The notes beneath the pieces are model-generated. The model was not told the origin of the DNA. It did not search any database and was given only the letters and a program-made list of their open reading frames with translations. Source: Bacteroidales bacterium (GTDB lineage Bacteria; Bacteroidota; Bacteroidia; Bacteroidales; Muribaculaceae). Taken from it: a stretch of DNA of 64,000 nt. The stretch lies in assembly GCA_004555955.1 (NCBI GenBank), contig SFJG01000002.1, forward strand, positions 1 to 64,000, given 5' to 3'. Position numbers and translations under genes: made by a program. Each line of letters opens with the position of its first letter. Position 1 is the first letter of the stretch. Positions 33,072 to 41,449 of this stretch are shown piece after piece.

Positions 33072-34505
33072 ATGAAGAAAGTAGTTTTATACATTACAGT
33101 GAGTCTGATGGCAACGTCGTGTGCCTTCTCGTCGAAAACGTCGGCGGGAGAAGGTGGCGGCGAAGTTACCGGAGTACGAGGTACAGCGCTCGGCGAGCCA
33201 ACACCCTACGGGATGGTGCTTGTCGACCGCGGTTCGATGAAGATGGGACCCAACGAAGACGATTCGACTTGGAACATCAAGGCGAATCCCAATGGCATGT
33301 CGGTAGAATCGTTTTGGATGGACGAAACGGAAATTACCAATGCCAAGTATAAGCAATTCGTGCTTTGGGTGCGCGACTCGATTATCCGCGAGCGTCTTGC
33401 CGACCCCGCATACGGTGGCGACGAAGAGTTTAAGATTGAGGAAGACAAAGAAGGCAATCCGATAACTCCTCACCTTAACTGGAAGAAGCCCATTCCATGG
33501 CGAAATCCGTCGGAAGACGAGCAGCGCGCCATTGCCAGCGTGTATCGCTACAACCCGATTTCGGGAGTGTGGGAACTCGACCCTACGCAGATGAATTATC
33601 GCTACGAAATCTATAATCTCACCGCCGCGGCAAAACGTAAGAATCGCCTCGACCCGGCAACGCGCGTCTACAACACCGATGTGCCGGTAAGCGACGAAAT
33701 GCCGATGATTTCGAAGGATACAGCCTTTATTAACGACAACGGCGACATTGTGCGCGAAACCGTCACTCGCCGACTCACAGGCAACTACGATTTCTTGAAT
33801 ACTTATATTGTAAATATTTATCCCGACACTACGGCGTGGATTAACGACTTCGACAATGCCTACAACGAGCCTTATACGCGTATGTATTTCTCGCATCCCG
33901 GGTATGCCGACTATCCCGTTGTCGGTGTCAGCTGGGAGCAGGCGAATGCTTTCGCCAATTGGCGCACAGACTATTTGCGTCGTTCGATTGGCAAACAAGG
34001 CGCATACATCGAGCCTTATCGCTTGCCGACCGAGGCTGAATGGGAGTTTGCCGCTCGTGTAGGTAAAGAAGCCAACAAATATCCATGGGAGGGCGATTTC
34101 CCCATCTCCGATAGCGGTTGCTTCTATGCCAACCTTAAGCCCGGCGACGGTAACTACATTAAGGACGGCAATCTTATTACGTCGAAAGTCGGTACCTACG
34201 ACCCGAACGACTTCGGTCTCTACGACATGGCTGGTAACGTCAGCGAATGGACGTCGACAGCCTACACCGAGAGCATTGACCGACTCACAAACGACATTAA
34301 CCCCGAATATCGCTATAATGCCGCCAAGGAAGACCCTTATAAGGCTAAACGAAAAATCGTCAGAGGCGGTTCGTGGAAAGACATTGCACACAACGTGCGC
34401 GCCGACTTGCGCATGTGGGAATATCAAAACGAGCAACGCTCTTACATCGGTTTCCGTTGCGTCAGAACGCAAGTGGGTTTTGCTAAAGGTCGTAAAAAGA
34501 AATAA
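33072..34505 (+). CDS. gldK: Type IX secretion lipoprotein GldK/PorK
   Basis: 477 residues. Signal peptide with lipobox MATSC (Cys17). The body is a formylglycine-generating-enzyme-like fold without the catalytic role: MVLVDRGSMKMG near 48, ESFWMDETEITNAKYKQF near 79-96, RLPTEAEWEFAARVG near 316 and RGGSWKD near 434. GldK forms a periplasmic ring with GldN under the outer membrane. A central insertion of about 120 residues (near 150-270) is typical of the family. Confidence 0.96.
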   Translation: MKKVVLYITVSLMATSCAFSSKTSAGEGGGEVTGVRGTALGEPTPYGMVLVDRGSMKMGPNEDDSTWNIKANPNGMSVESFWMDETEITNAKYKQFVLWVRDSIIRERLADPAYGGDEEFKIEEDKEGNPITPHLNWKKPIPWRNPSEDEQRAIASVYRYNPISGVWELDPTQMNYRYEIYNLTAAAKRKNRLDPATRVYNTDVPVSDEMPMISKDTAFINDNGDIVRETVTRRLTGNYDFLNTYIVNIYPDTTAWINDFDNAYNEPYTRMYFSHPGYADYPVVGVSWEQANAFANWRTDYLRRSIGKQGAYIEPYRLPTEAEWEFAARVGKEANKYPWEGDFPISDSGCFYANLKPGDGNYIKDGNLITSKVGTYDPNDFGLYDMAGNVSEWTSTAYTESIDRLTNDINPEYRYNAAKEDPYKAKRKIVRGGSWKDIAHNVRADLRMWEYQNEQRSYIGFRCVRTQVGFAKGRKKK

Positions 34506-34532
34506 TTTCAGAACAAATAAAATTGCTACAAA

Positions 34533-35474
34533 ATGGGCAAAATTAAGAAATATAAAAACAGCGTAGAAGCCTTCCTTTCAGGCGAAAAGGGACAAAGGTT
34601 CTTCAACTTTGCATATAGTATCGGTGCTGCCGTCGTTATTTGGGGTGCTTTGTTCAAGATTTTGCACCTTCCCGGCGGCAACGCATTGCTCTCAATCGGT
34701 ATGGGTACGGAGGTGTTGATGTTCGTCTTGACAGCGTTCGACCGTCCGCCCAAAGAATATCATTGGGAAGAAGTTTTCCCGGTGTTGTCGTCCAACAACC
34801 CTGAAGACCGTCCCGACTTTACCGGGGGTGGCGGCGGTGCTGTAATCGTTGGCGGTGGCGGCGAAGCTCTCAGCGGCGAAGCAGCCGAGGGTGGCACAAT
34901 CACCATCAATGGCGCAGGTGCCGGCACGGCAGGCGTTGTGGCTGGTGTGGCAGGCAATGTTGAAGGAATGACCGACGTCAACGAGCAATATGTTACGCAA
35001 GTGGCTGCCATCAATGAGCAAATGGAGCAACTTCGTCAAACCACCGAAGCGCTCAATCACGTTTCGTCGGTGTTGCTCGAAAGCTATCGCGCTATTACCG
35101 ACAACTCGGAAAACATCACCTCAAGTTCGACCGGCTACGTTGAACAAATGACCAGCTTGAACCGCAACATTGCCGGACTGAACACAATCTACGAAATTCA
35201 GTTGAAGAGCATTTCATCGCAACTCGACAATATCGACAAGGTCAACCAAGGACTCAAGGCAATAAGCCATATGTATGAGCAATCGGCTTCGGAGAGCAAC
35301 CGCTACTGCGAAGAAACGCACAAGATGGCTCAATATATGCAGCAACTCAACTCGGTCTACGAGAAGATGATAACAGCGATGACAATCAATATGTATCGAC
35401 CGATGGTAAACCCCGACGACTTGACGCCCCGTCAGCCGCAAGCGCCCGCCGCCGATACCGATAATAACCAATAG
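34533..35474 (+). CDS. gldL: Type IX secretion motor subunit GldL/PorL
   Basis: 313 residues. Two membrane helices at about 26-45 (FAYSIGAAVVIWGALFKIL) and 54-70 lie close to the N-terminus, with an acidic residue in SIGMGTEVLMF as in proton-driven motors. A Gly-rich linker (TGGGGGAVIVGGGGEAL, near 91-107) leads to a coiled-coil cytoplasmic region with repeated Asn/Glu/Gln heptads (about 150-290). GldL and GldM form the proton-motive-force motor that powers T9SS and gliding. Confidence 0.95.
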   Translation: MGKIKKYKNSVEAFLSGEKGQRFFNFAYSIGAAVVIWGALFKILHLPGGNALLSIGMGTEVLMFVLTAFDRPPKEYHWEEVFPVLSSNNPEDRPDFTGGGGGAVIVGGGGEALSGEAAEGGTITINGAGAGTAGVVAGVAGNVEGMTDVNEQYVTQVAAINEQMEQLRQTTEALNHVSSVLLESYRAITDNSENITSSSTGYVEQMTSLNRNIAGLNTIYEIQLKSISSQLDNIDKVNQGLKAISHMYEQSASESNRYCEETHKMAQYMQQLNSVYEKMITAMTINMYRPMVNPDDLTPRQPQAPAADTDNNQ

Positions 35475-35489
35475 CGATTCAATTAGACT

Positions 35490-37058
35490 ATGGGTCAAAA
35501 CGGAAACGTAACAAGGATGTCCCCACGTCAGAAGATGATTAACTTGATGTACATCGTTCTGACGGCAATGCTGGCGCTCAACGTCTCCAGCGATGTGCTC
35601 AACGGGTTCAGTCTCGTTGAGGGTGGTCTCGTCCGTACTAACGAAAACGTCAGCGACCGTAATACTGCTCTTTACCTCAAACTCGAGGATTTCACAAAAA
35701 AGAATCCGCAAAAAGGGCGTGTTTGGTACGAAAAAGCAACCGATGTAAGACTAAAAACGATGAAACTTTACGCTTACATCGATTCTCTGAAGTTGGCAAT
35801 CGTCAAGGATGTCGACGGTGAGAATGCCGACGTTGAAAATATCGTTGAGAAAGACAATCTCGAAGCTTCGTCGAAAATTATGATTACGTATCGTAACGGC
35901 GTCAAGCTGAAAGCGAAAATGGCGGAATACAGTAAGTATATTTCGCAATTTGTAACCGATACGGCAAAATGTAGGACCATCGTCAAGGCGCTTTCGACAG
36001 AGCCTATCGTGCTCAAAGACAGCCAAATGGTGCGTGTGCCATGGGAAATCGGTATGTTCGAGAATATGCCCGTTGTGGCAGCCGTTACGTTGCTTACCAA
36101 GATACAAAACGATGTGCTTTTTGCCGAAGGCGAGGCTCTATCGGCGCTTCTCACCAACGTTGATGCCAACGACGTGAGGGTTAACCAGATGGAGGCATTC
36201 GTTATCCCGAATTCGCGACTCGTAATGCGTGGCGGTAAGTATAGCGCCGACATCGTGCTTGCCGCGGTTGACACAACGCAACGCCCGGCAATCTACATCA
36301 ACGGACAGCGTCTTGCTCCAAACGTACGCACCTACGAGGTAGGTACAGGTAAAGTCGGCAACTTTAACTATACCGGCTACTTGGAAGTGGTTCGCGGCGA
36401 CGGTACGACAGCAAAATACGATTTCAAGTCGGACTACACCGTAATCGAGCCGATGGCAACCGTTTCGGCGACGATGATGAATGTGCTCTATGCCGGCATC
36501 AACAACCCGATAAGCATTGCCGTGCCCGGTGTGGCTCAGAACGCCATATCGGCAACGATGACCAATGGAACGCTTACGCGCAACGGCGATAGTTGGTCGG
36601 CACATCCTACGAAGGTCGGCGCCGAATGCGTTATCACCGTGACGGCAACGATGGACGGCCGTGCCCAAACCGTGGCTACTACATCGTTCCGCGTGCGCAA
36701 ACTTCCGGACCCGATGCCCTACATCGCTTACAAAGACTCGAAGGGCAACGAGATGCGCTACAAAGGTTCGAAGCCATTTGCCAAGACTTTGTTGCTCGCC
36801 ACCGACGGCATCGAAGCTGCTATCGACGACGACTTGCTTAACGTGCAGTATCGCGTGATTTCGTTCGAGACTGTCGTGTTCGACTCTATGGGTAACGCAA
36901 TCCCCGAAACCTCCGACGGCTCGAAATTCTCAGAGCGTCAGAAGAACAGTTTCCGCCGACTCTCGCGCGGCAAACGCTTCTACATTTCGCGCGTCAAAGC
37001 TGTCGGCCCCGACGGTATTACTCGCGACCTCGCTCCGATGGAAGTGATTGTTAACTAA
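35490..37058 (+). CDS. gldM: Type IX secretion motor subunit GldM/PorM
   Basis: 522 residues. A single membrane helix near the N-terminus (MINLMYIVLTAMLALNVSSDVLNGF, after SPRQK) anchors it, and four periplasmic domains follow, first helical (to about 215) then three beta domains. Segments such as SRLVMRGGKYSADIVLAAVD near 240 are typical. GldM spans the periplasm and couples the GldL motor to the GldK/GldN ring. Fifteen bases separate it from gldL. Confidence 0.95.
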   Translation: MGQNGNVTRMSPRQKMINLMYIVLTAMLALNVSSDVLNGFSLVEGGLVRTNENVSDRNTALYLKLEDFTKKNPQKGRVWYEKATDVRLKTMKLYAYIDSLKLAIVKDVDGENADVENIVEKDNLEASSKIMITYRNGVKLKAKMAEYSKYISQFVTDTAKCRTIVKALSTEPIVLKDSQMVRVPWEIGMFENMPVVAAVTLLTKIQNDVLFAEGEALSALLTNVDANDVRVNQMEAFVIPNSRLVMRGGKYSADIVLAAVDTTQRPAIYINGQRLAPNVRTYEVGTGKVGNFNYTGYLEVVRGDGTTAKYDFKSDYTVIEPMATVSATMMNVLYAGINNPISIAVPGVAQNAISATMTNGTLTRNGDSWSAHPTKVGAECVITVTATMDGRAQTVATTSFRVRKLPDPMPYIAYKDSKGNEMRYKGSKPFAKTLLLATDGIEAAIDDDLLNVQYRVISFETVVFDSMGNAIPETSDGSKFSERQKNSFRRLSRGKRFYISRVKAVGPDGITRDLAPMEVIVN

Positions 37059-37088
37059 TTTGTTGATTGATAATACATACCACTATAT

Positions 37089-38273
37089 ATGAAAAGTTTA
37101 AAATTAATTCTCACTGCATTGCTTTTGGCGAGCGTTGCGCTCCCCGGATTCAGCCAAGTAGTCCGCAAGAAAGACAAGAAGGAAACCAAGGACAGTTCTA
37201 CAGGTGTGACCTTCCGCATGAAAGAATTCTACGAGGAAACTCCCGAATCGGAGGCTAACCTTATGTGGATGAAAGTTATATATCGCCAACTCGACTTGAA
37301 TCAAATCGAGAATATGCCGCTTTACTATCCCGAGGAACCTACTGAAAATCAGCAGAGCCTTTTCCGCTTGATAATGAAACTGCTGACCGCCGGCGAACTC
37401 AAAGCCTACGAGTATCTCGATGGCCGCGAGGTGTTCAACGAGCAATATCAAATCAAAGTGGGCGAGACCCTCGACCGTTTCCACATTATCTATAAAGAAG
37501 CCAAAGGCAGTACGGAGAAAAATCCGAAATACGAAGTCGAAGAGAGCGATGTCCCTTCGAACGAAGTGCTGAGTTACTACATAATCGAGCGCTGGGAGTT
37601 TAACAGCAACGAGAACCGTATGAAGAGTACCGTTGAGGCAATTTGCCCCGTGTTGCACCGCTCTGATGACTTCGTCGGCGAGCCGATTCGCTACCCGATG
37701 TTCTGGCTCAAGCTTGCCGACATTCGCCCCTATCTGACGCAGCAAAACATCTTCGTCGACGATGACAACAACTTGGCAAAATACACCTTCGACGATTTCT
37801 TCCAACTTGGTATGTATAAAGGCGAAATCTATAAAACTCGCAACCTTCGCAATCGCACGCTTATGCAGATGTTCCCCGACCCGGACGACCTCAAGCATGC
37901 TCAAGACAGCATCGAAAACCGTCTCAAGGCTTTCGACAAAGATTTGTGGGTGCCGACGCGCGAAGAACTCGAAGCACGCCGCGAAGCCGAAGAGGCTGCT
38001 CGTCTTCGTGCCGAAGGTAAGTCGGACGACATCGTTGTGAAAGACCGCGATGGCGGCGACTCCAACGACACCGACGAGGTGGCTGCCGAGCCGGAGGAAA
38101 CAACCAAATCGGCTAAAAACAAACGCTCTTCGTCGAAATCTTCAAAGAAAGAAACGACAAAGAAAGAAACGACAAAGAAAGACGCCGACAAAAAGAAAAA
38201 GGCAAAACCAAAGAAACCGGCAGGCACGAGCTCCAAATCGAATGCAGTTCGCTCCGTTCGCCGCACGAAATAA
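37089..38273 (+). CDS. gldN: Type IX secretion protein GldN/PorN with a long Lys-rich tail
   Basis: 394 residues with a signal peptide ending near ALPGFSQ. Residues about 50-295 are the GldN domain: EETPESEANLMWMKVIYRQLDL near 51, NEVLSYYIIERWEF near 158 and PMFWLKLADIRPYL near 197. It pairs with GldK in the periplasmic ring. The last 100 residues are unusual: a charged helix EELEARREAEEAARLRAEG, an acidic stretch, then a Lys/Ser/Thr-rich tail with the tandem unit KKETT. The tail is probably disordered. Last gene of the T9SS operon, followed by a terminator. Confidence 0.95.
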   Translation: MKSLKLILTALLLASVALPGFSQVVRKKDKKETKDSSTGVTFRMKEFYEETPESEANLMWMKVIYRQLDLNQIENMPLYYPEEPTENQQSLFRLIMKLLTAGELKAYEYLDGREVFNEQYQIKVGETLDRFHIIYKEAKGSTEKNPKYEVEESDVPSNEVLSYYIIERWEFNSNENRMKSTVEAICPVLHRSDDFVGEPIRYPMFWLKLADIRPYLTQQNIFVDDDNNLAKYTFDDFFQLGMYKGEIYKTRNLRNRTLMQMFPDPDDLKHAQDSIENRLKAFDKDLWVPTREELEARREAEEAARLRAEGKSDDIVVKDRDGGDSNDTDEVAAEPEETTKSAKNKRSSSKSSKKETTKKETTKKDADKKKKAKPKKPAGTSSKSNAVRSVRRTK

Positions 38274-38292
38274 CATAGACCGACAACCAAAC

Positions 38293-38333
38293 CAAAAGTC
38301 TCGCCGAGCAACCGCTTCGCGGGACTTTTGTCA
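38293..38333 (+). terminator. Terminator of the T9SS operon
   Basis: Stem CAAAAGTC / GACTTTTG (38293-38300 with 38323-38330) extended by CGC/GCG pairing with small bulges; only a short T-run follows, inside the 3' arm. Confidence 0.55.
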
Positions 38334-38369
38334 CATAAACGGGCTTGATTGTGATATTTATTAAACTTT

Positions 38370-38402
38370 TTTGGCATATTTCATTAAAAAGTTATATATT
38401 TG
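38370..38402 (+). promoter_or_regulatory. Promoter of the nfnAB-like operon
   Basis: TTTG (38370-38373), 21-base spacer, TATATTTG (38395-38402). Confidence 0.7.
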
Positions 38403-38409
38403 TATCGAA

Positions 38410-38436
38410 AAGCGATTTGTCGTTGATAAGTCGCTT
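38410..38436 (+). promoter_or_regulatory. Hairpin at the predicted 5' end of the nfnAB-like mRNA
   Basis: Nine-pair stem (38410-38418 with 38428-38436) with core AAGCGA / TCGCTT and a 9-base loop. The predicted transcript starts near 38408, so the message would begin with this stem-loop. An ATTTTTA stretch follows, so a weak attenuator is the alternative to a stability element. Confidence 0.35.
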
Positions 38437-38475
38437 ATTTTTAGTAATACAAACAACTAACATAAATAATTAGCA

Positions 38476-39270
38476 ATGAATCTAATAGTAAGCAAGCGGC
38501 ATTTCTCTGAGAAAGTTGTACAACTTGTCGTAGAGGCGCCGCTGATAGCGAAATCGCGTCGTGCGGGGCATTTCGTGATTGTTCGCGCAGATGAGCATGG
38601 CGAACGAATTCCATTGACGATTGCCGACTCCGATGTCGAAAAAGGCACAATTACCTTGGTCGTACAAGCCGTGGGTGCCTCGTCTGCAAAGATTTGCGGG
38701 AAGGAATCCGGCGAATATCTCCACGACGTGGTAGGTCCGTTGGGTCAGGCAACGCATATAAAGAATTATGGCACTGTGGTGTGTTGCGGTGGTGGTGTCG
38801 GTGTGGCACCGCTATTGCCGATTATCCGAGCGATGAAAGCTGCCGGCAATCGCGTTGTCAGCGTGTTGGCAGGCCGTACGAAAGACCTTATTATCTTAGA
38901 GGATGAGGTCCGTGCATCGTCGGACGAGGTCGTAATTATGACCGACGACGGCTCTTACGGCACTAAGGGCTTGGTCACTGCCGGCGTTGAGTCGGTAATT
39001 AATCGCGAAAAAGTTGATTTGGTAGTTACTATCGGTCCGGCGATTATGATGAAGTTTGTGGCGCTGTTGACGAAGAAATATGAGGTGCCGACGATGTGTT
39101 CGCTCAACACCATTATGGTCGACGGCACGGGGATGTGTGGCGCTTGCCGTGTTACGGTTGGCGGTAAAACGAAATTTGTATGTATTGACGGACCGGAATT
39201 TGATGCTCATCAAGTAGATTTCGATGAAATGATGATGCGTCTGCATTCTTACGACGACGAAAAGAAGTAA
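38476..39270 (+). CDS. Ferredoxin-NAD(P)H oxidoreductase subunit, NfnA/SudB-like
   Basis: 264 residues. The FAD-binding barrel of the PyrK/ferredoxin-NADP reductase family is seen in the N-terminal 100 residues (RAGHFVIVRADEHGERIPLTI near 28-48). The NAD(P)-binding part starts CCGGGVGVAPLLPI near 96. The C-terminal CSLNTIMVDGTGMCGACRV near 210-228 holds the Cys ligands of a [2Fe-2S] cluster. With the next gene it forms an NfnAB/SudAB-type pair that links ferredoxin, NADH and NADP by electron bifurcation. The next ORF begins five bases after the stop. Confidence 0.88.
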   Translation: MNLIVSKRHFSEKVVQLVVEAPLIAKSRRAGHFVIVRADEHGERIPLTIADSDVEKGTITLVVQAVGASSAKICGKESGEYLHDVVGPLGQATHIKNYGTVVCCGGGVGVAPLLPIIRAMKAAGNRVVSVLAGRTKDLIILEDEVRASSDEVVIMTDDGSYGTKGLVTAGVESVINREKVDLVVTIGPAIMMKFVALLTKKYEVPTMCSLNTIMVDGTGMCGACRVTVGGKTKFVCIDGPEFDAHQVDFDEMMMRLHSYDDEKK

Positions 39271-39274
39271 CGCT

Positions 39275-40744
39275 ATGGACGAAAAAGAGATATTGTCTGC
39301 TCACCGTGCAGAGCCTTGGCGCGAGGAATTGCGTAAGGCAAAATCGGCAAAAGAACGTACGCAACAGCCCCGCGTAAAGATGCGCGAACTGAGTCCTGAC
39401 TATCGCGTGACGTGCAACGAGGAGGTCAATCAGGGTCTGACTGTCGAAATGGCAGTCGCCGAAGCCGGTCGCTGCCTCGACTGTCCCGACCCGCAATGCA
39501 TCACGGGTTGTCCGGTGGGCATTGAGATTCCCACGTTTATTAAAAACGTGGAGCGAGGCAATTTCCGCGAAGCCGCGCTGACCATCAAGCGTACGAGTGC
39601 ACTTCCGGCAGTGTGTGGACGTGTGTGTCCGCAAGAGAAGCAATGCGAAAGCAAGTGTATCCACAAAAAAATGAAAAAAGAGCCGGTGGCAATCGGCTAT
39701 CTCGAACGCTTTGTTGCCGACTATGAGCGCGAAAACGGCGAATCGGGTGTGCCCGAAGTTGCTGCGCCGAACGGGATAAAGGTGGCTGTCGTTGGTAGCG
39801 GTCCTGCGGGATTGGCATTCTGCGGCGATATGGCAAAACTCGGCTACGACGTGACTGTCTTCGAAGCGCTTCACGAAATCGGCGGCGTGCTCAAATACGG
39901 TATCCCCGAATTCCGCTTGCCGAACAAGATTGTCGACGTCGAAATAGACGGCTTGCGCAAGTTGGGTGTTAAGTTTGAGACGAACTGTATTGTGGGCAAG
40001 ACGTTGAGCTACGACGACCTTCACGAAATGGGCTTCCGCGGCATCTTCGTCGCTTCGGGAGCCGGTTTGCCCCGATTTATGAATATTCCCGGCGAAAATC
40101 TTATCGGCGTGATGTCGAGCAACGAATATCTGACTCGCGTAAACCTTATGGAGGCGGCAAGGCAGGACAGCGACACTCCGGTGCTTCATGGCAAGAACGT
40201 AGCCGTTATCGGCGGCGGTAATACTGCGATGGATTCGGTGCGTACGGCTCGCCGTAACGGGGCAGACAACGTGATGCTTGTCTATCGTCGTTCGGAGGAA
40301 GAGATGCCGGCGCGTCTCGAAGAGGTTAAGCACGCAAAAGAAGAGGGTATCCACTTTATGACTCTTAGCAATCCGGTTGAATATCTTGGCAATGAGAAGG
40401 GCCACGTTACGGCAATGCGCGTGCAACGTATGGAGTTGGGAGAGCCCGACGCCAGCGGACGCCGCTCGCCTGTGCCCATCGAAGGCGCAATCGACGAGGT
40501 TCCGGTCGATTTAGTGATTGTTAGTGTTGGTGTTTCGCCTAATCCGTTGATTCCTAATGCTATACCTGAACTGGAAGTGAGTCGTCGCGGTACTATTGTT
40601 GTCAGCGAAGATACGATGCGCTCGTCGCTGGAAGATATCTATGCCGGAGGCGACATCGTTCGCGGAGGTGCGACCGTAATCCTTGCTATGGGTGACGGAC
40701 GCCGTGCAGCTGCCAATATGCATGAAGCGCTCAAGCAAGCATAA
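39275..40744 (+). CDS. NfnB/GltD-like NADPH oxidoreductase subunit
   Basis: 489 residues. Two [4Fe-4S] ligand sets lie at the N-terminus: CLDCPDPQCITGCPVGIEIP near 68-87 and CGRVCPQEKQCESKC near 110-124. They are followed by a FAD-binding VAVVGSGPAGLAFCGD near 169, the NADP-binding NVAVIGGGNTAMDSVR near 309 and a C-terminal AGGDIVRGGATVILAM near 455. It is often named glutamate synthase small subunit GltA, but no large subunit is adjacent, and the flavin partner gene upstream favours an NfnAB-type complex with NADPH and ferredoxin. Confidence 0.9.
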   Translation: MDEKEILSAHRAEPWREELRKAKSAKERTQQPRVKMRELSPDYRVTCNEEVNQGLTVEMAVAEAGRCLDCPDPQCITGCPVGIEIPTFIKNVERGNFREAALTIKRTSALPAVCGRVCPQEKQCESKCIHKKMKKEPVAIGYLERFVADYERENGESGVPEVAAPNGIKVAVVGSGPAGLAFCGDMAKLGYDVTVFEALHEIGGVLKYGIPEFRLPNKIVDVEIDGLRKLGVKFETNCIVGKTLSYDDLHEMGFRGIFVASGAGLPRFMNIPGENLIGVMSSNEYLTRVNLMEAARQDSDTPVLHGKNVAVIGGGNTAMDSVRTARRNGADNVMLVYRRSEEEMPARLEEVKHAKEEGIHFMTLSNPVEYLGNEKGHVTAMRVQRMELGEPDASGRRSPVPIEGAIDEVPVDLVIVSVGVSPNPLIPNAIPELEVSRRGTIVVSEDTMRSSLEDIYAGGDIVRGGATVILAMGDGRRAAANMHEALKQA

Positions 40745-40768
40745 AGGCTTGTAGAAAACAGCATAAAA

Positions 40769-40800
40769 AAACAGGTCGGACGAAGAAGTCTGACCTGTTT
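40769..40800. terminator. Bidirectional intrinsic terminator
   Basis: 13-bp stem AAACAGGTCGGAC / GTCTGACCTGTTT (one G-T pair) with a 6-base loop, flanked by A-runs and T-runs. It serves the convergent nfnB-like gene and ferritin gene. Confidence 0.85.
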
Positions 40801-40826
40801 TTCTTTTCTTTTCTACTCAGCTGTGA

Positions 40827-41348
40827 TTATTCTTTTGTAGCAAGCGGAGCGGGTACGTTGTAGACGCGAGTAGCGAGTTCTTTGTCGAGTTGATAAAGAC
40901 CGTATCCGTTGTCGCCGATGAGTTTGAGGTGGTCGATATACTCTTGAGCATTTTCTTCCTCTTCGACTTGCTCATCGATAAACCAAGTAAGCATGCTACG
41001 AGTAGCATAGTCTTTTTCTTCTTCGCTGATAGCATATAGGTTATTGATGAGAGCTGTCACTTTTTGCTCGTGAGCCAAAGTTTCTTTAAACACGTCGAGC
41101 GGACTATTCCATGTAGTCGGAACGGCATCGATAGGACGAAGGTTGATGCGACCGCCGCGGCTGTTTAAGTAGTTCATAAAGATTTCAGCGTGAGCTTGCT
41201 CTTCTTTGAATTGAACTTTAAACCAGTTAGCGAAACCGCTTTTGCCTTCTGCTTCGAAATAGGCTGCCATTGAGAGATAAAGGTATGCAGACCAGAACTC
41301 TGCATTGATTTGAGCATTTAATGCTTCTTCTACGTTTTTACTAAGCAT
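40827..41348 (-). CDS. ftnA: Non-haem ferritin
   Basis: 173 residues, a typical bacterial ferritin. Ferroxidase-centre residues are seen in NAEFWSAYLYLSMAAYFE (Glu17) near 16-33, KEEQAHAEIFMNYL near 48-61 and DEQVEEEENAQEY near 124-136. It stores iron as a 24-mer shell and protects against peroxide. It has a well-formed promoter of its own. Confidence 0.96.
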   Translation of the reverse strand: MLSKNVEEALNAQINAEFWSAYLYLSMAAYFEAEGKSGFANWFKVQFKEEQAHAEIFMNYLNSRGGRINLRPIDAVPTTWNSPLDVFKETLAHEQKVTALINNLYAISEEEKDYATRSMLTWFIDEQVEEEENAQEYIDHLKLIGDNGYGLYQLDKELATRVYNVPAPLATKE

Positions 41349-41372
41349 ATTTCAAATATTTAAAATTTAGTG

Positions 41373-41405
41373 CAAATATACAATTTTGTCGTGGAAAACA
41401 ACAAA
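41373..41405 (-). promoter_or_regulatory. Ferritin promoter
   Basis: Minus strand TTTG (41402-41405), 21-base spacer, TATATTTG (41373-41380), 24 bases upstream of the ATG at 41348. The -33 element overlaps the terminator of the glycogen operon. Confidence 0.7.
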
Positions 41406-41440
41406 AAAAATAGGTGCATTTAAGAAAAATGCACCTATTT
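41402..41440 (-). terminator. Terminator of the glycogen operon
   Basis: Perfect 14-bp stem AAATAGGTGCATTT / AAATGCACCTATTT (41408-41421 with 41427-41440) and, on the minus strand, a run of eight T. Confidence 0.85.
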
Positions 41441-41449
41441 AACAAAGAT

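Noticed and set aside
33087..34472. Open frame of 461 codons on the minus strand
   Set aside because: Exactly antisense to gldK, which has full family motifs; the frame is a shadow of its codon bias.
40769..40800. Inverted repeat as an insertion-sequence end
   Set aside because: It has terminator structure with flanking A and T runs between convergent genes and no transposase nearby.
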